Shown in pieces: positions 21,345 to 27,977 of a DNA stretch of 28,222 nt. The first letter of the stretch is position 1. Every line of letters begins with the position of its first letter. Under the pieces are notes generated by a model. It was given only the letters and a program-made list of their open reading frames with translations. It had not been told where the DNA came from and ran no database searches. Position numbers and translations under genes: made by a program. Location of the stretch: the IMG/VR virus record IMGVR_UViG_3300025325_000116, positions 1 to 28,222 of that record, one strand, 5' to 3'. This stretch comes from a virus.

Positions 21345-21484
21345 CAGGCGGGCTGGCCTCCTGGTTGGTGGTTCATCTGGCCACTGCCGTAGTGGGACAC
21401 GCCTGCGGCGGGCGTGGTACTGATCTTTATCGCGCGTTCTATGTACGCGCGCGCCTTTCGCGCTGCGTCAATCCGTCGGGTCAT
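21344..21484 (-). CDS. 46-residue coupled small protein
   Basis: ATG 21484 overlaps the stop of the zinc-ribbon gene (ATGA) and TGA 21344 overlaps the HTH gene's ATG (TGATG). The peptide starts TRRIDAARKARAYIERAIKI (basic helix) and ends with a polar Gly/Gln/Pro-rich tail. Exact overlap on both sides supports a real gene. The function is unknown; a small DNA-binding peptide is possible from charge. Confidence 0.55.
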   Translation of the reverse strand: MTRRIDAARKARAYIERAIKISTTPAAGVSHYGSGQMNHQPGGQPA

Positions 21485-21846
21485 AGGCCAAGCGGCCTCG
21501 GCAGGTTCCTGAGCAGGGCAGCGGCCTGCTCGCGCACGCGCTGAGCATGCTCGTCGGGTGGCGGCGCAAGACGCCGAGCGAACACGGGCGCAGGGCCTGT
21601 GACGATGCGCCTGAACTGCTCGATGTGATCACGCACGGTCAGCGCGCAGCCGGGCTCGGTGCAAGCGTCCTCAGGGCGCGAGTCCTTCCAGCTCGGCTTG
21701 TCCCACGGCGGTGTCCAGTCGGCTGATGGACGGGGCGCCGATGTGGTCGTGGTCTCGATGCGGGCGCTGCCGCAGGCGCCGCAGAAGCGGTTGGTCTCAA
21801 GGTTCTCGGCTCGGCAGTCGGCGCAGGTCCACGGCGTGACGCGCAT
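21481..21846 (-). CDS. zinc-ribbon (RanBP2-like) protein, 121 aa
   Basis: ATG 21846 lies four bases after the replication gene's stop. WTCADCRAENLETNRFCGAC is a tight C-x2-C...C-x2-C ribbon like those found at the start of RanBP2-type or zinc-ribbon proteins. A Pro/Trp-rich linker (SADWTPPWDKPSW) follows, then DACTEPGCALTVRDHIEQFR and a helical end. It follows the replication gene, so a role in binding replication proteins or nucleic acid is plausible but unproven. Confidence 0.7.
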   Translation of the reverse strand: MRVTPWTCADCRAENLETNRFCGACGSARIETTTTSAPRPSADWTPPWDKPSWKDSRPEDACTEPGCALTVRDHIEQFRRIVTGPAPVFARRLAPPPDEHAQRVREQAAALLRNLPRPLGL

Positions 21847-21850
21847 GGCA

Positions 21851-22552
21851 CTATCGCTCCTTGGCTCGCGTGAGCCAGTTGTTGAGGAACCGGGCGAGGT
21901 CTTTGCGGGGCGCGCGCGCGGGATTCGCCACGAGCCAGGCTTCGGCCTTCAGGATCTCGGCCGGCAGGTCGACTGAGCCGTTGGTCTGAATCTGCGCTTG
22001 CCAGAACACACTGGAGCGCAGGCGAGGGACGGCACCGAGGCGGCCCGAGCGGTCGAGGGCGCTCAGGATGCTTGGTGCGATGCGGAAGGCGACGCGGGCA
22101 TCCGCGGCCGATCCGTTCTGTCGCCCGGCTCCGACCTCGGTAGTATCAACGACTCCGGTAGTATCAACGACTTCGACTACGGCCACATTTGTTGTCATCT
22201 GACAGCAGATGTCAGCAGGTGTCGGCGGAGGGGGGAATTTGGACTCCTTGGCACGGGTCCGTTGGTGCTTGTCCCAGGTGACGAAGAAGCCCACGTGCTT
22301 GTCACCAACCCGGTAGCACCCCATGAGACCCGAGTAGCGCAGCTCGGTCAGCCACATGATCACGAGGCGCTCGGAAACCTTGTCGAGCATTGAGGGGAAG
22401 CAGAGCCCGCGGACCACCCCAGGCTCGGCGTTAAACCGCCCGTAGTCGTCAGCACATGTTGTCAAACGCCAGAAGCAGCGTTCCGCACCGTGGGACAGCT
22501 TGGCTAGGGTGGGACTGGTCCGGGCACTATCTCGAATCATCCGATTCGGCAT
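21851..22552 (-). CDS. replication initiation/helicase-loader-like protein
   Basis: A 233-residue protein starting at ATG 22552, with AGGT upstream. The N-terminal third (LAKLSHGAERCFWRLTTCAD, DDYGRFNAEPGVVRG and FPSMLDKVSERLVIMWLTEL) is the winged-helix module of phage replisome organisers and DnaD-like proteins. VTWDKHQRTRAKESKFPPPP follows. The middle is low-complexity, with an 18-bp DNA tandem repeat giving VVDTT twice. The C-terminus (EAWLVANPARAPRKDLARFL then NNWL) is the usual conserved end. It would bind the phage origin or load helicase. Confidence 0.75.
   Translation of the reverse strand: MPNRMIRDSARTSPTLAKLSHGAERCFWRLTTCADDYGRFNAEPGVVRGLCFPSMLDKVSERLVIMWLTELRYSGLMGCYRVGDKHVGFFVTWDKHQRTRAKESKFPPPPTPADICCQMTTNVAVVEVVDTTGVVDTTEVGAGRQNGSAADARVAFRIAPSILSALDRSGRLGAVPRLRSSVFWQAQIQTNGSVDLPAEILKAEAWLVANPARAPRKDLARFLNNWLTRAKER
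22139..22174 (-). repeat. 18-bp tandem duplication inside the replication gene
   Basis: GGTAGTATCAACGACTCC (22139-22156) is followed by the near-identical GGTAGTATCAACGACTTC (22157-22174). On the minus strand they encode a repeated VVDTT segment in the linker of the replication protein. In several phages such iterons inside the initiator gene mark the replication origin; here there are only two units, so this is a weak hint. Confidence 0.45.
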
Positions 22553-22701
22553 GGACACCTCGCTCAAGGTGGCCGTCACGAACGGGGCGGGCCAGGCCTC
22601 TCGGTGTGAGCGCACCGAGCGCCGGCCCGCCCAGCTTGCGGCGGGGAGCATTACTACCGAGTCGTAATTCTCTCACAGGAGGAGAACCTCGACGAGAGAA
22701 A
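22553..22701 (-). other. gap with an inverted repeat before the replication gene
   Basis: No gene is supported. TTCTCTC at 22668-22674 and GAGAGAA at 22694-22700 are perfect inverted repeats 19 bases apart, just after the methyltransferase stop. On the minus strand the structure could be an attenuator or operator. One short frame (about 49 codons from GTG 22677) has poor composition and no ribosome-binding site. Confidence 0.35.
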
Positions 22702-23296
22702 TCACGCGCGTGTGTTCATCGTCACGTGGTTCAGCGCCTCATCCCCCCAGGTGTCCCAGCCGAGACGGTTGCGCCGGGCGAATAGCTCGACACGCGGGGC
22801 CGGCGAGACACGCTCCACGAGGTCGAGGAACGCCTCGGGCTTGGCGCTGTGCTCGCCCCTGGGCCATTTCCCACCAGTTCGTCGGGATACGTTCGCTAGC
22901 GGGCAGCACGCCCCTCCGAGCGAACAGCACGTGCTCGGTCGTGAGCACATAGGCCCCGCCCAGTCCTATGCCGTGAGGCCGCTTACACCACGTCAGGAGT
23001 GTCGACGGCCGGAAGCCCCAATGCCGGGCGACTTCGTAGGCGTCCTCTACGAAGGCGTTGACCGTCCACAGGTAGAGGTGGGCGCGCCGCTCCGCGAGCC
23101 CGGCGACCGGCAGCGCGGCGATCTCCTCGACCGTCATGGTCGGATACGTCAGCGGGCGGGAAGGCCCATTGCTGGCCCACTCCGGCCCTCTACCGACTTC
23201 CCACGGCGGGTCCGCGACGATGGTCCTATACCGTTGCGGCACGCAGGCCCCCGAGCACATCTCCAGGCAATAGGACGTGTTCAGGCACGGGCGCAC
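22702..23296 (-). pseudogene. MT-A70 DNA adenine methyltransferase with a frameshift
   Basis: The upstream frame (GTG 23296 or a later GTG start) encodes YRTIVADPPWEVGRGPEW, with the DPPW catalytic motif of MT-A70 N6-adenine methyltransferases. HLYLWTVNAFVEDAYEVARH, then VLTTEHVLFARRGVLP and TNWWE follow. There the frame changes: the other frame continues with WPRGEHSAKPEAFLDLVERV and ELFARRNRLGWDTWGDEAL, the expected family end. The break coincides with an AAA run (22867-22869 on the plus strand as TTT); removing one A restores TNWWEWPRGEHSAKPE. A sequencing error or a recent mutation is likely. The intact enzyme would methylate adenine in phage or host DNA. Confidence 0.8.
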
Positions 23297-23325
23297 GGCT
23301 CACCGCCCGAACCACGGCGCGAGCC

Positions 23326-23577
23326 TCACGTCTTCCCCGCCTCGTCCCGGGCGCGCCAGGCGGCCAGGGCGGCGTCGGCTTCCTTGATGCGCAGGCGTAG
23401 CGCGGCAGCATTCGAGTTGCCCAGGCTCTCGCGGACAGCTTCAACCTGTAGGTCAGATAGCTCCGCGCGCAACTTCCTTAGCGCCCCCGCCAGCGCCTCG
23501 GCGCGCGTGAGGGCGGCGGCGACGGTGTCGAGTTCGTCCTCGGCACTTTCCAGACACGCCTCCCTGATGCGCCGCAA
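23326..23577 (-). CDS. coiled-coil protein (start uncertain), 83 aa
   Basis: The segment from a TTG near 23577 encodes a long amphipathic helix: ESAEDELDTVAAALTRAEAL, GALRKLRAELSDLQVEAVRE and IKEADAALAAWRARDE. Codon-position GC is high here. The same frame stays open upstream (SGFECERALRRIREAC) into the HTH frame, so the true start is unclear. It may be an independent coiled-coil protein or the C-terminal half of a gene broken near 23595. The function is unknown. Confidence 0.55.
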   Translation of the reverse strand: MRRIREACLESAEDELDTVAAALTRAEALAGALRKLRAELSDLQVEAVRESLGNSNAAALRLRIKEADAALAAWRARDEAGKT

Positions 23578-23687
23578 CGCCCGCTCACACTCAAAGCCAG
23601 ATCCTCTTGTTTCCAGCCGAGGGCGACACGAAGCTGAGCCACCTTCGCGCCCAGCATCCGGTAGACGGGCTCGAGATCCTTGTTCAT
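23478..23687 (-). pseudogene. broken HTH (Cro/C1-type) regulator fragment
   Basis: ATG 23687 has a strong GAGGAGGGG upstream. The frame reads MNKDLEPVYRMLGAKVAQLR and VALGWKQEDLA, the first half of a Cro/C1-type HTH, but then turns into a low-quality tail (SVSGRCGASGRRVWK). Around 23595, at a TTT/AAA run, coding-like composition switches to the frame of the coiled-coil protein. Either a truncated regulator or a single-base indel joins the two; the second HTH helix is missing in both readings. Confidence 0.5.
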
Positions 23688-23697
23688 CCCCTCCTCC

Positions 23698-23999
23698 TCA
23701 CGCTCGCGCCATCGGGACGGGCTCCAGTTCCCACGGTCACGCTCGCGCGCCAGCCCGCGGCTTCTTGGCCTGCACGAGCAGCCAGCGCGCGAGGCGAATG
23801 AGCGAGCCGGCGTCCGGTGTCAACCCCCGCTCAATCCGTGAGAGCGTCGGGTAGGAGACGCCGGTTTCTTTGGCCAGCCCGCGAAGGGATAGGCCACAGG
23901 CCACGCGCGTCTCCGACACGTCACCGGCCAGACGCCGGAGCACCTGGTCCACCTCAGCATCAGTCATTGGGAATGTCCTTCCATCCCTCACGCTCGCGC
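23698..23999. repeat. three copies of a 12-bp element around the regulator gene
   Basis: TCACGCTCGCGC occurs at 23698-23709, 23737-23748 and 23988-23999. On the minus strand each reads GCGCGAGCGTGA; the middle copy ends the Cro-like gene (codons for A-R-A and stop). They may be operators bound by that regulator or remnants of duplication at gene ends. Confidence 0.4.
23737..23967 (-). CDS. Cro/C1-type transcriptional regulator, 76 aa
   Basis: The start is ATG 23967 with GGAAGG about nine bases upstream. After TDAEVDQVLRRLAGDVSETR comes a complete HTH: ACGLSLRGLAKETGVSYPTL followed by SRIERGLTPDAGSLIRLARW. This is the usual one-domain XRE layout, with the second helix at GVSYPTLSRIERG. It ends RAGARA. 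A single-domain repressor/antirepressor switch of the early genes is likely. Copies of the 12-mer TCACGCTCGCGC flank it. Confidence 0.85.
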   Translation of the reverse strand: MTDAEVDQVLRRLAGDVSETRVACGLSLRGLAKETGVSYPTLSRIERGLTPDAGSLIRLARWLLVQAKKPRAGARA

Positions 24000-24010
24000 G
24001 CCCGCGGGGG

Positions 24011-24520
24011 TCAGAGCGCGAGTCTCCCTTGTGGGCGCCTAGAGGCGTTCAGCCGGCGCCGGAGCTTGCCTGTCTCCTTCGGGTGGCACCAGATGCAGAG
24101 CGTCCGGTAATTCTCCAGCCCACACCCGCCGCCACCTTCGGCAACCGGCACAATGTGGTCGGCCTCCCAGAGCGAGCGCCGGAACCAGATCCCGACCTCG
24201 CCGTGCTGGGCGGTCGTTAGGGTGACGCTTGCCACGTAGCGGGCCTGCACACCCTCAGCGATCAGGCGCCTGTACTCCGAGGTGCGAGCATCCACCGCCT
24301 CGCGCTCCAGCGCATCGGTGTCGAGGCCACAGAGCGCACAGACGCCGTGATCTCGCTCATGGACCTCGTGCCGCACGACGTTCCCATCTGCCCTGATCTG
24401 GTACTCGTGAACGCAGGCCGCCGAGCACCAGGTCCGGCGCGGCTTCTTGACCTCTCCCCCGCACCAACGGCAGACGCCGGCCGGAGCCCGCCCAAATGGC
24501 GGCCTGATCCAGCGTCTCAC
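24011..24520 (-). CDS. HNH endonuclease
   Basis: A 169-residue protein with a GTG start overlapping the VRR-NUC stop. Its N-terminal half has zinc knuckles (VCRWCGGEVKK with TWCSAACVHEYQIRADGN, then GVCALCGLDTDALE). The C-terminal HNH motif reads LWEADHIVPVAEGGGGCGLE then NYRTLCIWCHPKETGKLRRR, with DH as catalytic residues, N as the middle residue and C-x-x-C-H-x-x-E/K as the metal loop. HNH nucleases in phages serve in packaging, homing or host-DNA degradation. Next to a VRR-NUC gene, a DNA-processing role is likely. Confidence 0.85.
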   Translation of the reverse strand: MRRWIRPPFGRAPAGVCRWCGGEVKKPRRTWCSAACVHEYQIRADGNVVRHEVHERDHGVCALCGLDTDALEREAVDARTSEYRRLIAEGVQARYVASVTLTTAQHGEVGIWFRRSLWEADHIVPVAEGGGGCGLENYRTLCIWCHPKETGKLRRRLNASRRPQGRLAL

Positions 24521-25059
24521 CGCGCGCCCGCGCCGCCGGGGGTGGGGGTGGGGCGGAGGTCAAGCGCGATGGCGACGTCCTCGACGCTCCTGGCCAGGAT
24601 GGCGATGCCGCCGGCCTGCTGGACGCTGGCCAGGAAAAGCGTCTGCGGATTCGTCGGCCAGGTTCCGGGGCGCTTCACTTCGATGGCGAGGAAGCGAGCG
24701 TACCTGATGAACGGCCCGGCCTTGTGAACGCCGTCCGTCTGGCTCACCGTGATCCACCCGACGATATCCGCCAGCCCCGGCGCCCCGAAGCGGATGAACC
24801 GAGTCCGCCCCTTGTAGTCGGCCTTCACCGCCCCGACATTGTTCCGCCAAGCACAGACGCCCGGTACAGTGCGCAGGAAGGCCAGGATGGCGGCCTGGAT
24901 CTCCCGCTCCTTTCTGGAATGCGCGGCCCCACCACCGCGCCCCTTGCCGGCGAGCGATGTCCTCACCTCGGCGCCAAGCTGCCGGCTCCCCGCATCCATC
25001 GCCCGCCCGATCTTGCCCCTGAGCGCGGCGAGCTCCTCGCGGGTAATCGACGGACTCAC
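24517..25059 (-). CDS. VRR-NUC domain nuclease
   Basis: I prefer GTG 25059 since it overlaps the stop of the 46-residue gene (GTGA); this gives 180 residues. SRKEREIQAAILAFLRTVPG, AWRNNVGAVKADYKGRTRFI, FGAPGLADIVGW and FLAIEVKRPGTWPTNPQTLF are the ordered motifs of the VRR-NUC fold (PF08774: E-x-x-x-Q, G-x-x-D, E-V-K, Q). The metal-binding Asp and E-x-K are present. The end is Pro/Gly-rich. Such phage enzymes are Holliday-junction or replication-associated nucleases. The N-terminal 50 residues are an accessory helix. Confidence 0.85.
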   Translation of the reverse strand: MSPSITREELAALRGKIGRAMDAGSRQLGAEVRTSLAGKGRGGGAAHSRKEREIQAAILAFLRTVPGVCAWRNNVGAVKADYKGRTRFIRFGAPGLADIVGWITVSQTDGVHKAGPFIRYARFLAIEVKRPGTWPTNPQTLFLASVQQAGGIAILARSVEDVAIALDLRPTPTPGGAGAR

Positions 25060-25196
25060 CGCCACCGCCTCATCTCGCGCCGGATCTGCGCCTGCACCTG
25101 GAGACTCGTCAGGCCGTACTTGCGCGCGAGCCCGACCACGCTCAAGCCGCGCTGGAACTCGCGGAGGAGACGGCGAGCGGTCACGCGGCGCTTCAC
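25056..25196 (-). CDS. 46-residue HTH-type protein
   Basis: GTG 25196 overlaps the stop of the membrane peptide and TGA 25056 overlaps the nuclease GTG. RRLLREFQRGLSVVGLARKY then GLTSLQVQAQIRREMRRW has the spacing of a helix-turn-helix (helices LSVVGLARKYG and LTSLQVQAQIRR). The protein is strongly basic and could bind DNA as a compact regulator or nuclease partner. No longer frame is available, so the small size is genuine if expressed. Confidence 0.65.
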   Translation of the reverse strand: MKRRVTARRLLREFQRGLSVVGLARKYGLTSLQVQAQIRREMRRWR

Positions 25197-25315
25197 ACGA
25201 ACCACCCGCCGCCCTGCCACCGCCGATAGGACCGCTCCTCCCGGACCGCCTCGACGACGACGCCGACGATCACGAGGACAGCAAAGAGGACGGCGGTGTA
25301 GACGGCGGGCTTCAT
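25193..25315 (-). CDS. 40-residue membrane peptide
   Basis: ATG 25315 overlaps the DUF5131 gene stop (ATGA). MKPAVYTAVLFAVLVIVGVV is one transmembrane helix, followed by the charged cytoplasmic tail EAVREERSYRRWQGGGWFV. Cationic tail and single helix resemble small phage inner-membrane proteins. The function is unknown. Confidence 0.6.
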   Translation of the reverse strand: MKPAVYTAVLFAVLVIVGVVVEAVREERSYRRWQGGGWFV

Positions 25316-26067
25316 GGCCGGCCGTTCCATTCCCGTCCGTCGAGAAGCCTTCCGGCGCGCACGCGCCCTACTCGGGCCCGGTGCTCGTCGAACTCCCCCC
25401 ATTGCTTGAAGTGGAACGGGATCTGCCGTTCGACCGACCAGTCGCGCAGAATGCGGAACCAGTCTGGATCGGCGGCGCGGGCCTTCGGGCCTGACTCACC
25501 GCCCGTAATCATCCATGCCACTGCATCGCGCCAATCGTAGTGACCTGGGCGAGATGGTGTTACGGCACCGACCAGCGGCTCGGCACTGACGAAGATGGCG
25601 CGCCCGAAACGCTGAGCGCACTCATCCACCCGCCAGCCATAGTCGTCGCTCTCAACGCTTACGCCTGGCAGTACATTCGAGGCGGAGCGGATATCCTCGG
25701 GCACGACGAACGCGCGCCCCGGCCGCTTGGTGAGCAGGAGCCAGAGCAAATATCGCGTAGCTCGGATGAGATCCCACAGCCGGCCAAGTTGGCCTTCTGG
25801 GGCATCGACATCGAGGTAATCAGCCATCGACGCGCAGAACACCAACGCCCTCCCGTTTCCCTTGGCCGCCGCCGCGTTCCACCGGAGAGGCTCGTTCCAA
25901 TGCTTGTCGCCGAAGATGCGCCGCGGCGTCCCCCTGCCCCACACTGAGAAGCCGTAGCGCGTCGAGTCCCGCCGGGCATAGCAGTTGTCACAGCCGGGCG
26001 ATACCTCGACGCAACCCCACCACGGATTGAATGTGTGGTCGGTCCACGAAATATGACTATCCCTCAC
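25312..26067 (-). CDS. Gp37/Gp68 family (DUF5131) protein
   Basis: GTG 26067 overlaps the preceding stop, giving 251 residues. ISWTDHTFNPWWGCVEVSPG followed by CDNCYA is the family's diagnostic start: cysteines 19, 26 and 29 (C-x6-C-x2-C). FGDKHWNEPLRW, RALVFCASMADYLDVDAPEG and WLLLTKRP are the next conserved blocks, then GVSVESDDYGWRVDECA, FVSAEPLVG and MITGGESGPKARAADPDWFR. The end is PFHFKQWGEF. The family (PF07505) includes mycobacteriophage Gp37/Gp68; its three-Cys motif recalls radical-SAM-like proteins, but the reaction is unknown to me. Confidence 0.9.
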   Translation of the reverse strand: MRDSHISWTDHTFNPWWGCVEVSPGCDNCYARRDSTRYGFSVWGRGTPRRIFGDKHWNEPLRWNAAAAKGNGRALVFCASMADYLDVDAPEGQLGRLWDLIRATRYLLWLLLTKRPGRAFVVPEDIRSASNVLPGVSVESDDYGWRVDECAQRFGRAIFVSAEPLVGAVTPSRPGHYDWRDAVAWMITGGESGPKARAADPDWFRILRDWSVERQIPFHFKQWGEFDEHRARVGRVRAGRLLDGREWNGRP

Positions 26068-26543
26068 GCCCGACTCCCCGGAATGCCGGTCAGCGTGCGG
26101 CTCGCCAGCCACTCCTTGCTCAGCCACTTGCCGGGGTGCTGAGTCAGCTTCAGACGGCGCTTACGCTTCAGGATCTCCTGGAAGCGCGCTGCCTTCCTCG
26201 CCACCGATCCGACGCCCCCGTGGCGCACGCACGCGCCGTGACCGCTCGCCTCAGAGACGCGGCACCATTGGCAGGCCGCCTCCGTGCCCGCGCAGCCGGC
26301 GCAGTAGACCGAAGCCTTCCGTGCTGGCGCGCCGCATTTAGCACAGGGCAAGTCGGGTAGCCGCGTGTCATGTGAGCCTTTGACCGGGGGCGCGATCGGC
26401 TCCGGCTCACTCAGGACGCGCCAGACATCAAAGCCGTGGGGGCACACGTACCGCGCCTTCCGCTTCTGACACTCGCTCTCGGAGGCAACATCGAGTCGCC
26501 AGGGGCCCTGACAATGCGGGACGGTGGAGGCGGACGCGATCAC
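26064..26543 (-). CDS. Cys-rich zinc-binding protein, 159 aa
   Basis: GTG 26543 overlaps the stop of the upstream gene. The sequence has many cysteines: PHCQGPWRL and RYVCPHGF early, then LPCAKCGAPARKASVYCAGC and AACQWCRVSE with ACVRHGG. At least two ribbon-like knuckles are likely. A basic helix AARFQEILKRKRRLKLTQ follows. The protein probably binds nucleic acid. It sits between the annealing-protein region and DUF5131. The family is not recognised. Confidence 0.7.
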   Translation of the reverse strand: MIASASTVPHCQGPWRLDVASESECQKRKARYVCPHGFDVWRVLSEPEPIAPPVKGSHDTRLPDLPCAKCGAPARKASVYCAGCAGTEAACQWCRVSEASGHGACVRHGGVGSVARKAARFQEILKRKRRLKLTQHPGKWLSKEWLASRTLTGIPGSRA

Positions 26544-26788
26544 GCCGCCGCCTCCTTCTTCCGCAGCTCGGCCGCGAAGGTCGTCTCCAGATCGGCCAGC
26601 GTCCCCGCCACCGTCCGCGAGCACGTCGCCTCGGGGTGCCGCCTCAACCAGCCGTCGATCTGCATGTCGCGCATGATCCGCGCCTCTTGATCGGCGTTTG
26701 CCTTCACCTGGGCGTCGACCTGGGCCTTGGTGGGCGCCACCATGAACCACTCGCGGAACAAATCGGCCGGGAGTTTGTCGGGGTTCAT
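26540..26788 (-). CDS. hypothetical helical protein, 82 aa
   Basis: ATG 26788 overlaps the annealing-protein stop (ATGA). Segments DKLPADLFREWFMVAP, KAQVDAQVKANADQEARIMR, DMQIDGWLRRHPEA and a C-terminal helix ADLETTFAAELRKKEAAA. No motif is recognisable. It is coupled on both sides with DNA-metabolism genes. Confidence 0.6.
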   Translation of the reverse strand: MNPDKLPADLFREWFMVAPTKAQVDAQVKANADQEARIMRDMQIDGWLRRHPEATCSRTVAGTLADLETTFAAELRKKEAAA

Positions 26789-27768
26789 GCCGCCGCTCCG
26801 ACCTTCGGCTCCCCCGCTCGGGCGCGCAGCGCGTTGACCATATCGGCCAGAGCCGCCAGGTCGCAGTCGAAGGGCTCCGCGCCGCCGAGGTACGTCTGCT
26901 TGAACGTCTCCCGATCCTTCGGGGAGAGCTTCAGCAGCTTGGCGAGACGCTGGGCATCGGAGATCAGCGTGTTGCGGTCCTGCTCCTCGGGTGAGGGGAA
27001 CAGCGTGGCGGCTTCGTCCGTGGGTACGGCCGGTCCTCCGACCTGCGAGGTCTCCGGGGCGTGGTCAGCTACCCCGGGCACCGCCGGCCGCGGCGCATTC
27101 TCGTGCAGATCCTCAAGATCCTGCGTAAAGATGTCGCTCGCCGCCGTGACGTTCAGTACCGCCGCCACCAGCGCCCGCTTGTTCGCCATCTTCAGCACCG
27201 TGTTGTACTGGTCGGCGAGATCCTCATTCGCGCGCCGCCCCGTCTCCTGGGCCATGATCTGCGGATCGTTGGCCGCGAACTCCGCGCCGCATCCGCCGCT
27301 CTTGGCGTGGCAGTACCAGCCGGCCGGGCTGCCGTCCCGCCTCGGGAACTTGCTCTTGTTGATCTGCTCGGCGCCGCACTTCGGGCACGCGCGCCGGCTC
27401 TGCCGATAGGCGTACTTCGACTCCTTGGTGGAGCACGAGCCCTCGCCGCTGCCCCACACTTCGCCCGTGGGGATATGCGTCAGGATGTTCTTACTCTTGA
27501 CCGTCAGATGCTTGCCGTCATAGACCTCGACCGAGTGCGGGTCCGGTGCGAGCCGGAACAGCATGCACAGCTTCTCGGCGCCCGGCTTTAGCAGGCTCGG
27601 CTTGGTCCCGGTGCCAGGGATCACGCCGTAGTGCTCCCCCTCCTTCATCACGCGCTCCATGACCATCTGGATCTTCTGGACCTGGGCGATCATGTCCTCG
27701 ATGGTCAGCTCGTCGCGGCGGGCGAGGGACGACGGTGTCGGCTGTCGGATCGCTACCGCATCACTCAT
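26785..27768 (-). CDS. putative single-strand annealing/recombination protein
   Basis: ATG 27768 overlaps the preceding stop (ATGA), giving 327 residues. The N-terminal half contains QVQKIQMVMERVMKEGEHYG, VIPGTGTKPSLLKPGAEKLC, then HIPTGEVWGSGEGSCSTKES. A four-Cys insertion follows (RACPKCGAEQ and GWYCHAKSGGCGAEF). After it come DLADQYNTVLKMANKRALVA and AAVLNVTAASDIFTQDLEDL. I associate the LLKPGAEKL and KMANKRALV..V...T..S..FTQD pattern with phage recombination proteins of the RecT/Rad52-like type; the zinc insertion is a known variation. Family assignment is moderate; DNA annealing activity is inferred. Confidence 0.55.
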   Translation of the reverse strand: MSDAVAIRQPTPSSLARRDELTIEDMIAQVQKIQMVMERVMKEGEHYGVIPGTGTKPSLLKPGAEKLCMLFRLAPDPHSVEVYDGKHLTVKSKNILTHIPTGEVWGSGEGSCSTKESKYAYRQSRRACPKCGAEQINKSKFPRRDGSPAGWYCHAKSGGCGAEFAANDPQIMAQETGRRANEDLADQYNTVLKMANKRALVAAVLNVTAASDIFTQDLEDLHENAPRPAVPGVADHAPETSQVGGPAVPTDEAATLFPSPEEQDRNTLISDAQRLAKLLKLSPKDRETFKQTYLGGAEPFDCDLAALADMVNALRARAGEPKVGAAA

Positions 27769-27977
27769 GGCTCGTAATCTCCGTTCTTCACGGCCCTTCG
27801 GTGGGCCACGCCGTTGTGATTCGCCCAGCACGCGCATTCATCGCACCACACGCGCTGCCACCGGATCGGCCTCTCCTCCAGCGGCAGCACGACGTCCAGC
27901 GCGAACGCCAGGGCGCCGAACAGTCCATTGGCCCGCAGCCCAAACTCCTCCGACGCGCGCTCGCGCTCGCTAGGCAT
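27765..27977 (-). CDS. small C-x-x-C protein, 70 aa
   Basis: ATG 27977 overlaps the end of the Ala-rich gene by eight bases, and the stop overlaps the next start (ATGA). The protein begins with an acidic/basic helix (ERERASEEFGLRANG), then a hydrophobic stretch FGALAFALDVVLP and RVWCDECACWANHNGVAHRR with C-x2-C-x-C and two His, a likely metal site. The function is unknown. Confidence 0.65.
   Translation of the reverse strand: MPSERERASEEFGLRANGLFGALAFALDVVLPLEERPIRWQRVWCDECACWANHNGVAHRRAVKNGDYEP

Noticed and set aside
23684-23740. 18-codon frame linking the two HTH genes by GTGA and ATGA overlaps
   Set aside because: Too short to judge and partly composed of the ribosome-binding site of the next gene.
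22712-23854. 380-codon plus-strand open frame opposite the MT-A70 gene
   Set aside because: It runs opposite DPPW and HTH-coding regions, has no motif, and its Ser/Arg-rich composition is typical of a shadow.
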